A DNA stretch of 64,000 nt from Leisingera aquimarina DSM 24565 (GCF_000473165.1 NZ_KI421504.1:2526009-2590008); one strand, 5' to 3'. Shown: positions 8,004 through 18,086, numbered from the stretch's first letter. Numbers and translations: made by a program. Notes: generated by a model from the sequence alone, not told the origin.

Positions 8004-9413
8004 TCAGGCGGCGGGGCCGGATTTGAGCCGCCGCATCGGGGTGGGGCGGACCCGGTCTTCGATTTCGGCGTAGATCAGCGCAGCGATGTTTTTGGAGGAG
8101 GTTTTCTCGATCCCCTCCAGGCCCGGGGAGGAATTGACCTCCAGCACCTTGGGGCCGGCTTCCGACCGCAACAGATCCACGCCCGCCACGTTGAGGCCAA
8201 AGGCACGGGCGGCGCGGACGGCGGTGGAGCGTTCCTCCTTGCTGATGCGCACCATTTCGGCGCTGCCGCCCAGGTGCAGGTTGGAGCGGAAGTCGCCCTC
8301 GGCGCCTGACCGTTTCATCGCCGCCACGACTTTGGAGCCGACCACCAGGCAACGGATATCCACGCCTGCGGCTTCCTTGACAAATTGCTGTACCAGGAAG
8401 TTGGCCTTGAGCCCGCGGAAGGCGGTGATCACGCTTTCGGCGGCTTTTGTGGTTTCCGCCAGCACCACGCCCTTGCCTTGTGTGCTTTCCAGCAGCTTCA
8501 CAATCAGCGGCGCGCCGCCCACGATCTGGATCAGGCTGCCGGTGTCCTTGGGAGAGGCGGCAAAGGCGGTGGCAGGCATGCCGATCTTGTGGCGGGCCAG
8601 GATCTGATGCGCGTGCAGCTTGTCACGGCTGGCGGTGATGCCTTCGGCGCCGTTGATGCAATAGGTGCCCACGGTTTCGAACTGGCGCAGCAGGGCGGTG
8701 CCGTATTGGGTGACGGAGGCGCCGATGCGCGGGATCACCGCGTCATAGCGGGGCAGGCGCTTGCCGTCATAATGGACCTCGGGCGCCAGTGCATTCAGCG
8801 CCATGTAGCAGCGGGTGGTGTTGATCACCTCCACTGTGTGGCCGCGGTTTTCGCCCTCTTCCACCAGGCGGCGGGTGGAGTAGTTGTCCTCGCGGCTGAG
8901 CACGGCAATGCGCAGGGCGCGTTTCGGGGCGGACTTGCGGATGCTGGCGGAAGCGTAGACCGAATAATCCAGTTCCGGCTGGCACAGGCGTTCGCCGGGC
9001 ACCACGGTCACGTTCTCGGTCAGCGCCTGGCGGCCCAGCAGCATGTGTTTTGCCATGCCGCGCCTGTCGGTCAGCGTCAGCTCCACCGGCCAGGACTGGC
9101 CCGCGATCTCCATCGGGGTTTCGATCACGAAGCGCATTTCGCTTTCGCCGTTGGAGGAGGTCACTTCGCGCCGGTCCTTGATCAGTGCGGAGCAGGGGAT
9201 TTCCAGATCGTACTGGCCGGGGATGGGATGCACCATAAAGCGCACCTTGGGGGCGCTGGCCGGGCCAAAGGTTTCAATGCCGGTGGCGTGCAGCGAGGAG
9301 GTACGGGCGCCGGTGTCGACCTTGACGCGCAATGCGGGCAGGCCAAGGTCGGGCAGGCTGACCCATTCCTCCCAGCCGAGTTTCAATTGCGCTGCGGCGT
9401 CGGCTGTGGACAT
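8004..9413 (-). CDS. Fusion of a retropepsin-like (RimB-type) protease domain and a RimK-type ATP-grasp ligase
   Basis: 469 residues in two parts. Residues about 10-150 match the family annotated 'ATP-dependent zinc protease' (PF05618), with the retropepsin-like motif [12 protein letters not shown] at 32-43 and the late [11 protein letters not shown]. Residues about 165-455 are a RimK-type ATP-grasp: [15 protein letters not shown] start, [15 protein letters not shown] nucleotide-binding region, and metal-binding [14 protein letters not shown]. RimK adds glutamates to the C-terminus of ribosomal protein S6; in pseudomonads a separate RimB protease acts on the same tail. Here both activities may be on one polypeptide. 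The start at 9413 has a GGAG-type site. The substrate here is inference. Confidence 0.88.
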   Translation of the reverse strand: MSTADAAAQLKLGWEEWVSLPDLGLPALRVKVDTGARTSSLHATGIETFGPASAPKVRFMVHPIPGQYDLEIPCSALIKDRREVTSSNGESEMRFVIETPMEIAGQSWPVELTLTDRRGMAKHMLLGRQALTENVTVVPGERLCQPELDYSVYASASIRKSAPKRALRIAVLSREDNYSTRRLVEEGENRGHTVEVINTTRCYMALNALAPEVHYDGKRLPRYDAVIPRIGASVTQYGTALLRQFETVGTYCINGAEGITASRDKLHAHQILARHKIGMPATAFAASPKDTGSLIQIVGGAPLIVKLLESTQGKGVVLAETTKAAESVITAFRGLKANFLVQQFVKEAAGVDIRCLVVGSKVVAAMKRSGAEGDFRSNLHLGGSAEMVRISKEERSTAVRAARAFGLNVAGVDLLRSEAGPKVLEVNSSPGLEGIEKTSSKNIAALIYAEIEDRVRPTPMRRLKSGPAA

Positions 9414-9483
9414 GGAGTTGGCTCCTTGGCATTAGGGGTGAATCACCGGTGTGCCGGTTTGATAGTAACGGCAGGAATGGAAG

Positions 9484-10614
9484 ATGGCAGAGCTTTTCAA
9501 CTTTGAACTGAAGGCAACCGACGGCAAGGCGCGCACGGGTGTCATCAATACGCCGCGCGGCGAAATCCGCACGCCCGCCTTTATGCCGGTTGGCACTGCC
9601 GCGACCGTGAAGGCAATGATGCCGGAAAGCGTGCGCGCGACCGGCGCCGATATCCTGCTGGGCAACACCTACCACCTGATGCTGCGCCCGACGGCGGAAC
9701 GCATCGACCGTTTGGGGGGCTTGCACAAGTTCATGAACTGGGAGCGCCCGATCCTGACCGACTCGGGCGGATTTCAGGTGATGTCGCTGGCGGGGCTGCG
9801 CAAGCTGACCGAGAAGGGCGTGACCTTCAAGAGCCATATCGACGGCTCCAAGCATGAGCTGACACCGGAACGCTCAATGGAAATCCAGCGCCTGCTGGGC
9901 TCGGATATCGTGATGTGTTTCGACGAATGCCCGGCGCTGCCTGCGGACCGGGAGCGGATTGCGGAATCGATGCAGCTGTCGATGCGCTGGGCAGAGCGGT
10001 CGCGCGAAGCTTTCGGCGACCGTCCCGGCCACGCGCTGTTCGGGATCATGCAGGGCGGGCTGGAGCAGGACCTGCGCGAAGAAAGCGCCGAAGCGCTGAA
10101 GAAGATCGGATTCGAAGGTTATGCGGTTGGCGGCCTTGCGGTGGGCGAGGGGCAGGAAGCGATGTTCGATTGCCTTGATTACGCCCCCGGTTTCCTGCCC
10201 GAGGACAAGCCGCGCTATCTTATGGGGGTCGGCAAGCCCGACGACATCGTCGGCGCGGTGGCCCGCGGCATCGATATGATGGACTGCGTGCTGCCGTCCC
10301 GTTCCGGCCGCACCGGGCAGGCCTTTACCCGTTATGGTGTGGTGAATATCAAGAACGCCCGCCACCAGGACGATCCGCGGCCCCTGGATGAGCAGTGCAG
10401 CTGCCCGGCCTGTTCCAGCTACTCCCGCGCCTATCTGCACCATGTGTTCCGCTCGAACGAGATGATCTCGGGGATGCTGCTGACCTGGCACAACCTGCAT
10501 TATTTTCAGGAGATCATGGGAGGCATGCGGGATGCGATTGCCGCGGGCACCTTTGAGGCCTGGCAGAAAGATTTCCACGAGACCCGCGCGCAAGGCGATA
10601 TCGAGCCGCTGTAA
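9484..10614 (+). CDS. tgt: tRNA-guanine transglycosylase
   Basis: 376 residues, normal length. It exchanges G34 for preQ1 in tRNAs with GUN anticodons (Asp, Asn, His, Tyr). Visible: nucleophile region [10 protein letters not shown], base-binding [10 protein letters not shown] and [12 protein letters not shown], the second Asp in [11 protein letters not shown], and the zinc site [16 protein letters not shown]. The ATG at 9484 follows an AGGAATGGAAG ribosome site. Transcribed divergently from the RimK fusion gene with 70 bp between start codons. The three tRNA-Asp(GUC) genes at 18.4-18.8 kb encode one of its substrates. Confidence 0.97.
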   Translation: MAELFNFELKATDGKARTGVINTPRGEIRTPAFMPVGTAATVKAMMPESVRATGADILLGNTYHLMLRPTAERIDRLGGLHKFMNWERPILTDSGGFQVMSLAGLRKLTEKGVTFKSHIDGSKHELTPERSMEIQRLLGSDIVMCFDECPALPADRERIAESMQLSMRWAERSREAFGDRPGHALFGIMQGGLEQDLREESAEALKKIGFEGYAVGGLAVGEGQEAMFDCLDYAPGFLPEDKPRYLMGVGKPDDIVGAVARGIDMMDCVLPSRSGRTGQAFTRYGVVNIKNARHQDDPRPLDEQCSCPACSSYSRAYLHHVFRSNEMISGMLLTWHNLHYFQEIMGGMRDAIAAGTFEAWQKDFHETRAQGDIEPL

Positions 10615-10671
10615 CGGGCTGCCGGATACCCCCGGCGCTGCCGCGCCAGGGGCGGGTTCGGGCCGTGGGGC

Positions 10672-11748
10672 TTATTTCTTTCGTTTGACGCGTTTGATGC
10701 GTTTGGCCTGTTTGACCATCTTGCCGAACGCTTTGCCAGCGGCGCGGCGTTCCGCCAGGGACTGCGCGTTAAAAGCGTCCTCGGTTCGCAGCTTTTTCCA
10801 GCGTGCCACCCGGGCCGGGTCAAGCTGCCCGTCCATGATTGCGTTTTGAATGGCGCAGCCCGGTTCACTTTCGTGACGGCAATTGTTGAAATGGCAGTGC
10901 GCCGAGGTTTCAGCAAGATCTTGAAACACCATATCAATACCCTCCTGGGCGTCTGATATCTGCAGCTCGCGCATGCCGGGGGTGTCGATCAGCCAGCCGG
11001 CCCCGGACAGCCGCAGCATCTGGCGGTGAGAGGTTGTATGGCGGCCTTTGCTGTCATCTTCGCGGATTGCGCCGGTTTGCATCAGCCCTCCGCGGGCCAG
11101 GGTGTTTGCCAGCGTGGACTTGCCGACACCTGAGGAGCCGGCCAGTGCCACTGTTTCGCCCAGGCCGCACCAGGCGCGCAAGCGGTTCACCTCCGCCGGG
11201 TTGGTGGCGTCAATGGTCTCGGCAACCAGACCTGCCTGCAGGGATTGGGCCTGCAGGCGGTAGCTGTCAGGATCGTCTGCAAGGTCTGCCTTGGTCAGAA
11301 TGATCACCGGGGTTGCGCCAGCCTCGTTCGTCAGCGCCAGAAATCGTTCCAGCCGGGCTATGTTGAAGTCGTGGTTGCAGGAGGTGACGATAAACAGCGT
11401 GTCGATATTGGCGGCAATCAGCTGGGTTTCGCGGCCGGTGCCTGGTGCGCGCCGTTTGAACAGGGAGGCCCGCTCAAGCAGGGCGGTGCTGTGCCCCGTT
11501 TCAGGGTCAAGCAGCAGCCAGTCCCCGACCGCGGCGCCTTCAATGGCCGGGCAAGTGAGGGGGCCGTCAGCGCTGATGAGGTCAAACTGGCTGCGGTGAA
11601 TGGCGGTGATGCGGGCCGGGGTGGCGCCGTCGGCGGCATCGGCCATTTGGTGTTGGAAAAAGGGTTTGAAACCCAGCTCGCTGAGGCCGGAAGAGACCTG
11701 CGGGCGCACAGGGGGGGTCAGAAAGCCGGGAAGTTTTCTGCGGTTCAT
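10672..11748 (-). CDS. rsgA: Ribosome small-subunit GTPase RsgA (YjeQ)
   Basis: 358 residues from the ATG at 11748 (MNRRKLPGF). A longer open frame upstream is ignored because it runs into the lon control region and has no family match. The circularly permuted GTPase order is visible: G4-like ILTKADLAD comes before the G1 P-loop GSSGVGKSTLAN, then the G3 DTPGMREL. The C-terminal zinc site reads CHFNNCRHESEPGC (Cys-Cys-His-Cys), and the tail is very basic (KRIKRVKRKK), fitting 30S binding. It helps late 30S maturation. Converges with tgt, with about 60 bp between the two stops. Confidence 0.95.
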   Translation of the reverse strand: MNRRKLPGFLTPPVRPQVSSGLSELGFKPFFQHQMADAADGATPARITAIHRSQFDLISADGPLTCPAIEGAAVGDWLLLDPETGHSTALLERASLFKRRAPGTGRETQLIAANIDTLFIVTSCNHDFNIARLERFLALTNEAGATPVIILTKADLADDPDSYRLQAQSLQAGLVAETIDATNPAEVNRLRAWCGLGETVALAGSSGVGKSTLANTLARGGLMQTGAIREDDSKGRHTTSHRQMLRLSGAGWLIDTPGMRELQISDAQEGIDMVFQDLAETSAHCHFNNCRHESEPGCAIQNAIMDGQLDPARVARWKKLRTEDAFNAQSLAERRAAGKAFGKMVKQAKRIKRVKRKK

Positions 11749-12203
11749 GTCGTAAAACTCTCGGAGAGCCCGTTTAACGGGCGTGGCAGGATGAAATGCG
11801 GCCAAGCATAACCGGCCCGCAAACTGCGGGACTGAAGGTTTTTGCGTTTGGTGTGGGCCGACATGCCGCGGGCCCGGATGACTCAGGTCATACAATCTCC
11901 GGTTTTCGGGGTGCAGTTTAGACGCCGGCACCGGGGTGATCAAGGTGCTGGATTTCCGGCCGCTGTCAGGTTGCATCAAGGGCTGTGTCAATGGCGGCGG
12001 CGGGCCTGTTAGGGCTTTGCTCACCCTTTCCCCATTTGCGCCCTTGTGGTCCGGGCGCGCTGCGGGCAATGTGGGCGCGACCTTGCGGCGGGCCGGTTGA
12101 AAACCGTTAACCATCCCCCCAGATAAAGACATCCAAAGAGGAGACGGGCCAAGTGCTGCCGGATACCGGGGCCGGGCCGTCTTGCCAAACCAAAGGACCG
12201 AGT
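11749..12203. other. Divergent control region between rsgA and lon
   Basis: 455 bp without a convincing gene. The part next to lon contains a possible heat-shock promoter (12097-12124). A GTG at 12153 with its own AGAGGAG site could start an alternative, 17 residues longer Lon. The rest shows no repeat or RNA that I recognise. Confidence 0.6.
12097..12124 (+). promoter_or_regulatory. Possible sigma-32 (RpoH) promoter of lon
   Basis: TTGAAA at 12097-12102 and CCCCAGAT at 12117-12124, 14 bp apart, resemble the heat-shock promoter TTGAAA/CCCCAT. lon is a classical heat-shock gene. Judged by eye only. Confidence 0.4.
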
Positions 12204-14615
12204 ATGCAAGAGCCACTCAATTCCTCCTACCCAGTCCTGCCGCTGCGCGACATTGTGGTCTTTCCCCACATGATCGTGCCGCTGTTTGTGGGCCGGGAAA
12301 AATCGGTGCGCGCCCTGGAAGAGGTGATGGCAGACGACAAGCAGATCCTGTTGTCCAGCCAGATCGACCCGTCCGAGGACGATCCCGAAACCGATAGCAT
12401 CTATTCCGTAGGCGTGTTGGCCAATGTGCTGCAGCTTCTGAAACTGCCCGACGGCACCGTCAAGGTGCTGGTCGAGGGGCAGGCGCGTGTGAAGATCACC
12501 GAATTCCTGGAAAACGATAATTTCTTTGAGGCCAAGGCCGAAGAACTGCCGGAAATGCCCGGTGACGTCACCACCACCGAGGCGCTGGTGCGCACCGTAG
12601 GGGATGAGTTTGAGCGTTACGCCAAGGTGCGCAAGAACATCCCCGAAGAGGCGCTGTCCGCCGTGGGCGAGACCGCAGAACCGGCCAAGCTGGCCGATTT
12701 GGTCGCCGGCCACTTGGGCATTGAGGTGGACCGCAAGCAGGAACTGCTGGAAACGCTTTCCATCAGCGAGCGGCTGGAGAAGGTCTATGGCCTGATGCAG
12801 GGCGAAATGTCGGTCCTGCAGGTCGAGAAAAAGATCAAGACCCGCGTCAAATCCCAGATGGAGAAGACCCAGCGCGAGTATTATCTGAATGAGCAGATGA
12901 AGGCCATTCAGAAGGAGCTGGGCGACGGTGAGGAGGGTGCCGGCGAGATTGCCGAGCTGGAAGAGAAGATCGCCGCCACCAAACTGTCGAAAGAGGCGCG
13001 CGAGAAGGCTGATGCGGAGCTGAAAAAGCTCAAGAACATGTCGCCGATGTCGGCCGAAGCCACCGTTGTGCGCAACTATCTTGACTGGATGCTGTCGATC
13101 CCGTGGGGCAACAAATCCCGCGTCAAGAAAGACCTGAACAAGGCGCAGGAGATCCTGGATGCGGATCACTATGGGCTGGAGAAGGTCAAGGAGCGAATCG
13201 TCGAATATCTGGCGGTGCAGCAGCGCTCGGTCAAGCTGAAGGGGCCGATCCTGTGCCTTGTCGGTCCTCCGGGTGTGGGCAAGACCTCATTGGGCAAATC
13301 GGTGGCCAAGGCTACCGGGCGCGAGTTCATCCGCATCTCTCTGGGCGGCGTGCGCGACGAGAGCGAAATCCGCGGCCACCGCCGCACTTATATTGGCTCG
13401 ATGCCCGGCAAGATCATCCAGGCGCTGAAAAAGGCCAAGACCACCAATCCGTTGATCTTGCTCGATGAGATCGACAAGATGGGCCAAGATTTCCGCGGCG
13501 ACCCGGCCTCGGCGATGCTGGAGGTGCTGGATCCGGAACAGAACAACACCTTTATGGACCACTACCTGGAGGTCGAATACGACCTCTCGAACGTGATGTT
13601 CCTGACCACTTCGAACAGCTACAACATGCCGGGGCCGCTCCTGGACCGGATGGAGATCATTCCGCTCTCGGGCTACACCGAAGACGAAAAGCGCGAGATC
13701 GCAAAGCAGCACCTGATTTCCAAACAGGTCAAGAACCACGGCCTGAAGGCCAAGGAGTTCGAGCTGACCGAGGACGCGGTGACCGAGATGATCCGCACCT
13801 ATACGCGGGAAGCCGGTGTTCGGAACCTGGAGCGCGAGATCGCTAAGGTGGCGCGGAAATCGCTGACCAAGATCATCAAGAAAGAGGCCGACAGCGTGAC
13901 TGTCACGGCGGACAATCTGGATGATTTCCTGGGCGTCAAGAAGTTCCGCTATGGCCTGGCCGAGATGGAAGATCAGGTCGGTGTGGTCACTGGCCTCGCC
14001 TATACGTCGGTTGGCGGTGAGCTGCTGAGCATTGAGGCGCTGCGGCTGCCGGGCAAGGGCCGGATGAAGACAACTGGCAAGCTGGGCGACGTGATGAAGG
14101 AGTCGATCGAGGCAGCGTCTTCCTATGTGCGCTCGGTCAGCCCGCAGATCGGCGTCAAGCCGCCCTCCTTCGATAAGCTGGACATCCATGTGCACGTGCC
14201 CGACGGCGCGACGCCCAAGGACGGCCCAAGCGCGGGCCTGGCGATGGTCACGGCGATTGTGTCGGTGCTGACCGGCATCCCGGTGCGCAAGGACATCGCC
14301 ATGACCGGCGAAGTCACCCTGCGCGGCAATGCCAGCGCCATTGGCGGCCTTAAGGAAAAGCTGCTGGCGGCACTGCGCGGCGGCATCAAGACTGTGCTGA
14401 TTCCGCAGGAGAACGAAAAGGACCTGCCGGAAATCCCGGATAATGTGAAAGAAGGGCTGGAAATCATCCCGGTGTCCCATGTGTCCGAGGTGCTGGAGCA
14501 CGCGCTGGTGTCCAAGCCGGATCCCATCGAATGGGACCAGGAAGCCGAGGAAGCGGCGGCCGCCAAGGCGGCTTTGAAAGGCTCAGAGGACGGGGCGGGC
14601 GCCACTGCCCACTGA
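12204..14615 (+). CDS. lon: ATP-dependent protease La
   Basis: 803 residues from the ATG at 12204, chosen because AAAGGA precedes it at good spacing and [16 protein letters not shown] then falls at the family's usual N-terminus. Order: N-terminal substrate domain, coiled-coil middle ([20 protein letters not shown]), AAA+ module with Walker [10 protein letters not shown] and Walker [11 protein letters not shown], then the protease domain with the Ser-Lys dyad (DGPSAGLAM and the later [14 protein letters not shown]). It degrades misfolded and regulatory proteins in the cytoplasm. The tail after residue 775 is an acidic/Ala-rich extension. A terminator follows directly. Confidence 0.97.
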   Translation: MQEPLNSSYPVLPLRDIVVFPHMIVPLFVGREKSVRALEEVMADDKQILLSSQIDPSEDDPETDSIYSVGVLANVLQLLKLPDGTVKVLVEGQARVKITEFLENDNFFEAKAEELPEMPGDVTTTEALVRTVGDEFERYAKVRKNIPEEALSAVGETAEPAKLADLVAGHLGIEVDRKQELLETLSISERLEKVYGLMQGEMSVLQVEKKIKTRVKSQMEKTQREYYLNEQMKAIQKELGDGEEGAGEIAELEEKIAATKLSKEAREKADAELKKLKNMSPMSAEATVVRNYLDWMLSIPWGNKSRVKKDLNKAQEILDADHYGLEKVKERIVEYLAVQQRSVKLKGPILCLVGPPGVGKTSLGKSVAKATGREFIRISLGGVRDESEIRGHRRTYIGSMPGKIIQALKKAKTTNPLILLDEIDKMGQDFRGDPASAMLEVLDPEQNNTFMDHYLEVEYDLSNVMFLTTSNSYNMPGPLLDRMEIIPLSGYTEDEKREIAKQHLISKQVKNHGLKAKEFELTEDAVTEMIRTYTREAGVRNLEREIAKVARKSLTKIIKKEADSVTVTADNLDDFLGVKKFRYGLAEMEDQVGVVTGLAYTSVGGELLSIEALRLPGKGRMKTTGKLGDVMKESIEAASSYVRSVSPQIGVKPPSFDKLDIHVHVPDGATPKDGPSAGLAMVTAIVSVLTGIPVRKDIAMTGEVTLRGNASAIGGLKEKLLAALRGGIKTVLIPQENEKDLPEIPDNVKEGLEIIPVSHVSEVLEHALVSKPDPIEWDQEAEEAAAAKAALKGSEDGAGATAH

Positions 14616-14643
14616 TCACGGCCTTCAGCTGATGGAAGAAAAG

Positions 14644-14673
14644 AAAGGGCGGCCCCGCGGGGCCGCCCTTTTT
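14644..14673 (+). terminator. Rho-independent terminator of lon
   Basis: Perfect 10-bp GC arm (GGGCGGCCCC, 14647-14656) with its complement at 14659-14668, followed by TTTTT. It lies about 30 bp after the stop codon. Confidence 0.9.
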
Positions 14674-14923
14674 CAGTTCTCTCTTCCGTTCTGGCCCTTC
14701 TTGCCGGGGCATGAATTCCAGTTTTCTGCGTGTCTTTTCTGTTTTGCGCCGACAGATCTCAGGCGCGGGCGGAGGGCTCCCGCCCGTTTCCGGATGAGCT
14801 GATGCGCCTCCGCTTCGGTTGGGCGGGGCAGGCTGCCGGGCCCAAAATCCGTTTGGAGACCGGCAGCAGGCCGGGGTCCGTGCGGGTGCGGGGGTGCACC
14901 GCGGTGCCGGAAGGGATAGGCGG
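14674..14923. other. Gap between the lon terminator and leucine dehydrogenase
   Basis: No gene seen. A 7-bp hairpin (CGGGCGG at 14766-14772, complement 14780-14786) followed by TTT is a weak terminator candidate on the plus strand. The segment receives the end of the minus-strand dehydrogenase gene. Confidence 0.5.
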
Positions 14924-15979
14924 TCAGGCAGCTTTGCTGGAACTTGCCATTCTGGCCTGAACCGTGGCAATGGCCATCTCTGCCGGGCTGACATCTGCTG
15001 CTTCAGCCTGGATCAGGATCGAGGCCATCGTCTCGTCCAGCGCCTGCAGTTTTTCGGCGACAAATCCCTTGCGGTCCCTGATCCGCTGGATTTCGGTCGC
15101 AACGTTGATGATGCCGCCGCCATTGGCTACAAAGTCGGGTGCGTAAAGGATGCCGCGCGCATGCAGGCCTGCGGCGTCAGCAGCGGTGGCAAGCTGGTTG
15201 TTGGCGCCGCCTGCGACAATGTCCGCCTTCAGCTGCGGGATCGTCTGGGCATTCAAGATGCCGCCGATGGCGCAGGGGGCAAAGACGTCCGCGTCAACAC
15301 CGTAGATTTCGTCCAGCGGCACTGCTTTGACTTCGAATTCGGCAATTGCCTGTTCTACACGGGCCTCGTCGATGTCCGTCACAACCAGTTTGGCGCCGGC
15401 CTCGGTCAGAAACTGGCAAAGATACCAGCCGACATGGCCCAGGCCCTGCACCGCAACGGTGACATCGCCCAGATCCCGGCTGCCGTGCTTGTGGGCGCGC
15501 GTGGTGCAAATCGCGTTGAAAATGCCGCGGGCGGTAATGGGCGACGGATCGCCGCTGGCAAACTCACCATCGGCAAGGCCTGCCACAAACCGGGTCTCCT
15601 CCGCCAGCACACCCATGTCGGAGGGGCTCATCCCCATGTCTTCGGCAGTGATGTAACGGCCATCCAGGCTTTCGATGGCACGGGCAAAGGCGCGCAGCAG
15701 GTCCGGCGATTTGTCCCGGGCAGGGTCGCCGATGATCACCGCTTTGCCGCCGCCCAGCGTCAGTCCCGCTGCGGCGTTCTTGTAGGTCATGCCTTCGCTG
15801 AGCCGCTGAACGTCGGTCAGTGCTTCCTCTTCGCTGGCATAGGGGCGCATCCGCAAACCGCCGGCGGCGGGGCCCAGCCGGGTGGAGTGGATGGCGATGA
15901 AGCCAAGCAGCCCCGCAGAGGCCTCTTCGACGCGGTAGATCTCTTCATGGGTGGTCGATGCGATGGCAGTCACTGTCAT
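14924..15979 (-). CDS. Leucine/Glu/Phe/Val dehydrogenase family enzyme
   Basis: 351 residues, the short (leucine dehydrogenase) type. It reversibly deaminates branched-chain amino acids to 2-oxo acids with NAD. The catalytic Lys region reads LTLGGGKAVIIGDP after MTYKNAAAG; the Rossmann fingerprint is VAVQGLGHVGWYL with an acidic residue after it (VVTDID), which favours NAD. Substrate pocket residues NNQLA and VANGGGIINV are present. Transcribed divergently from an Lrp-type regulator with 132 bp between start codons, a typical autoregulated arrangement for amino-acid catabolism. Leucine rather than phenylalanine or valine is the likely substrate but is not proven. Confidence 0.93.
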   Translation of the reverse strand: MTVTAIASTTHEEIYRVEEASAGLLGFIAIHSTRLGPAAGGLRMRPYASEEEALTDVQRLSEGMTYKNAAAGLTLGGGKAVIIGDPARDKSPDLLRAFARAIESLDGRYITAEDMGMSPSDMGVLAEETRFVAGLADGEFASGDPSPITARGIFNAICTTRAHKHGSRDLGDVTVAVQGLGHVGWYLCQFLTEAGAKLVVTDIDEARVEQAIAEFEVKAVPLDEIYGVDADVFAPCAIGGILNAQTIPQLKADIVAGGANNQLATAADAAGLHARGILYAPDFVANGGGIINVATEIQRIRDRKGFVAEKLQALDETMASILIQAEAADVSPAEMAIATVQARMASSSKAA

Positions 15980-16111
15980 CTGGATTGTTCCTCCAAAACT
16001 TTTCCCGATGATACCAGGGCGCAGGCGCAGGTTTTCACCAAAAAGGCCTGCCGGAACGGCAGTGTTTGGTGGTATGCTCTGCAGAATGTGCCATTCTTAG
16101 GGGAAAGCTCC

Positions 16112-16567
16112 ATGGACTCAATTGATCGCAAGATTGTGGCCGCGCTTCAGCGCAATGGGCGGCTGAAGATTTCCGAATTGTCGGAAACGGTCGGGCTGTC
16201 GCCAACGCCCTGCGCGCGCCGGGTGGCCAATCTGGAGGAAAGCGGCGTGATCAGCGGCTATTCCGCGCGGGTGGATCAGGCCAAGATGGGGCTGCCGGTG
16301 ACGATCTTTGTGGCGGTGGAACTGGAGCGCCAATCGACCGGCGCCCTGCAGGCCTTTGAAAAAGCGGTGCGCCAGTTCGATCAGGTGATGGAGTGCTACT
16401 TGATGACCGGCACCCGCGATATCCTGTTGCGGGTGGTGGCCGAGGACCTGCCGGACTTCGACCGGTTTCTGGAAGACCGTCTTATGCGGGTGCCGGGTAT
16501 TCGCAACACCCGCTCCAGCTTCACCTTGCGCACCATGATCCAGCGCGATGCCCTGCCGGCCTGCTAA
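16112..16567 (+). CDS. Lrp/AsnC family transcriptional regulator
   Basis: 151 residues from the ATG at 16112 (MDSIDRKIVAALQ), preceded by GGGGAAAGC. The open frame continues far upstream, but that part is antisense to the dehydrogenase gene and is not coding. Winged-helix DNA-binding domain at residues 1-60 (LSETVGLSPTPCARRVANLE), then the RAM/effector domain (ECYLMTGTRDILLRVVAED). Probably binds the shared intergenic region 15980-16111 and responds to leucine or a related amino acid (inference from family and position). Confidence 0.95.
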   Translation: MDSIDRKIVAALQRNGRLKISELSETVGLSPTPCARRVANLEESGVISGYSARVDQAKMGLPVTIFVAVELERQSTGALQAFEKAVRQFDQVMECYLMTGTRDILLRVVAEDLPDFDRFLEDRLMRVPGIRNTRSSFTLRTMIQRDALPAC

Positions 16568-16701
16568 CCGGTTCACGCCGGGGGGTGCCTGTGTTAGGCT
16601 GGCTGCACAGAGCAGGCCCGCACGCCTGGCTGCCAACCGCAACGGCGCGGGGCAGCTGAGAGGCCGATGCAGGGTAAAAAAACAGGATCGTGGGGCACAA
16701 A

Positions 16702-17247
16702 ATGGCAAAAGCAATCAGCAAAAGCAGTACATCCGCGCGCAAATCCGGCGCGGGCAAGGCACCTGTCCGGAAGACGGGCACGCTGACGGCGTCCACCGCC
16801 ACGACGGCAGCTGTGAAACCTGAAACGGGCACGGCGGCGGCCGCGAGCGCGCCGATGCAGCAGGACGCGCCGGAGGTCAATCCGTCTGCTGCACCGGAAC
16901 CGGTGGTTGTTGCAGCGGCTTCGCCGGTTGTTGCTGCACCGGAATTGAGCAAGAAGGAGCTGGTGGAACTGGCGGTAGAACGCTCCGGTGTCAAAAAGAA
17001 AGATGCAAAGCCGGTGGTAGAGGCGGTTCTGGCGCTGCTGGGCGAGGCTGTGGCCGAAGGCCGTGAGCTGAACCTCAAACCGTTCGGGAAACTGCGCATC
17101 AACCGCAGCCAGGAGCGCAGCAACGGCAAAGTGTTCGTATGCAAACTGCGCCAGCCGGCCGTCGCAAAAAACGCGGCGGCAGAAAATTCCGGAGAAGCCG
17201 GAAATTCTTCGAATGACCCTCTTGCAGAGGCCGCATCGGACGGGTAA
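16702..17247 (+). CDS. HU-family DNA-binding protein with long N-terminal tail
   Basis: 181 residues from the ATG at 16702; a GTG at 16690 is an alternative. The first 85 residues are low-complexity, rich in Ala, Lys, Ser, Thr and Pro (KSSTSARKSGAGKAPVRKTG), like histone-type tails. The HU domain follows (KKELVELAVERSGVKKKDAK, then LNLKPFGKLRINRSQERSNG), and an Ala/Asn/Ser tail ends the protein. Typical HU is about 90 residues, so this is a nucleoid protein with two added tails. The HU beta-arm appears short. It is followed by a tRNA-Val gene only 13 bp after its stop. Confidence 0.88.
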   Translation: MAKAISKSSTSARKSGAGKAPVRKTGTLTASTATTAAVKPETGTAAAASAPMQQDAPEVNPSAAPEPVVVAAASPVVAAPELSKKELVELAVERSGVKKKDAKPVVEAVLALLGEAVAEGRELNLKPFGKLRINRSQERSNGKVFVCKLRQPAVAKNAAAENSGEAGNSSNDPLAEAASDG

Positions 17248-17260
17248 AAGCCTGCCTCAC

Positions 17261-17335
17261 GGGTGATTAGCTCAGTGGTAGAGCGCTTCGTTCACATCGA
17301 AGATGTCAGGAGTTCAAATCTCTTATCACCCACCA
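17261..17335 (+). tRNA. tRNA-Val (anticodon CAC)
   Basis: Cloverleaf with acceptor arms GGGTGAT and ATCACCC, discriminator A and an encoded CCA. The anticodon stem CTTCG/CGAAG encloses TTCACAT, giving CAC. The T-arm GTTCAAATC matches the consensus. Confidence 0.95.
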
Positions 17336-17450
17336 TTCTTTCCAAAAGGTGCTCCCTGAAAAGGTTGAGCGCCTTTTGCGTTTCCGGGGTTCCGTTGCCG
17401 CCGGCATGTCGTTACCACTTTGCCCATAAAACCGGGCAGGGGGGCATGTG

Positions 17451-18020
17451 ATGCAGTTTCCAAAAATCTGGCTGCTGCGGCACGGGCAGACCGAGTGGAA
17501 TGCAGAGCACCGCATTCAGGGGCAGCTGGAATCACCTCTGACACCGCTGGGCATTGAACATGCCCGCCGGCAGGCCGGTCTGATGGCGCCTGTGCTGGAG
17601 CAGAAACCGGCCTGCTACGCGTCCCCGCTGGGCCGTGCCCAGCAGACAGCGGATATCGCCTTGAAAGGGGCGCCGTTTGTGACCGACGCGCGTCTGGCAG
17701 AGGCCTTTGCCGGTGTGTTTCAGGGCATGACGCTGCAGGAGGTCGCGCAGCGCTACCCTCAAATCCATAGCACCAATCCGCGGAACCTCGACCTGTTCTG
17801 CGAGGCCCCGGGCGGCGAAGGCTATGCCAGCTTTCATGGCCGTATTCTGGACTTCATGCAGTCGCTGACCGGGCCGTCTGTGGTTGTGGCGCACGGGCTT
17901 TGGGGGCAAGTGATGCGCGGTATCATCTGCGGCTTGCCCCGCGACAGGATGGCGGCGCTGCCGAACGGGCAGGGGTGCGTTTATGTGCTGGAAAACGGGG
18001 CGGAAACTGTTTGGGAATGA
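17451..18020 (+). CDS. Histidine phosphatase family protein (phosphoglycerate-mutase-like)
   Basis: 189 residues from the ATG at 17451, which follows a GGGGGG stretch at correct spacing; the GTG one codon earlier is less likely. The phosphohistidine motif LLRHGQTEWN is at residues 8-17, the second catalytic His in VVAHGLWGQVMRG, and an acidic residue in the LAEAFAGVFQGMT region. Members are small-molecule phosphatases; the substrate here is unknown. The gene lies between two tRNA-Val genes. The last part of the coding region shares no obvious operon with downstream sequence. Confidence 0.9.
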   Translation: MQFPKIWLLRHGQTEWNAEHRIQGQLESPLTPLGIEHARRQAGLMAPVLEQKPACYASPLGRAQQTADIALKGAPFVTDARLAEAFAGVFQGMTLQEVAQRYPQIHSTNPRNLDLFCEAPGGEGYASFHGRILDFMQSLTGPSVVVAHGLWGQVMRGIICGLPRDRMAALPNGQGCVYVLENGAETVWE

Positions 18021-18057
18021 TCCGGCGAGCCAGGCGAAAAAAATCTTCTTTTTCCTC

Positions 18058-18086
18058 TTGCGCTGTCCAGCGGCATTGTCTAAATC
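18058..18086 (+). promoter_or_regulatory. Possible promoter of tRNA-Val(UAC)
   Basis: TTGCGC (18058-18063), 17 bp, TAAATC (18081-18086), ending 10 bp before the tRNA. Judged by eye. Confidence 0.4.

Noticed and set aside
8385-9506. Plus-strand frame of 373 codons
   Set aside because: Antisense to the RimK fusion; composition is typical of a shadow frame in GC-rich DNA.
12153-12203. Longer Lon start at a GTG with its own ribosome site
   Set aside because: The extra 17 residues do not match the family; the ATG at 12204 has a good site. Not excluded fully.
12021-13169. Minus-strand frame of 382 codons across lon
   Set aside because: Antisense shadow of lon; no family features.
14819-16111. 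Long open frame upstream of the Lrp-type regulator (582 codons in total)
   Set aside because: It is antisense to the leucine dehydrogenase gene; the Lrp family begins at 16112 with its own ribosome site.
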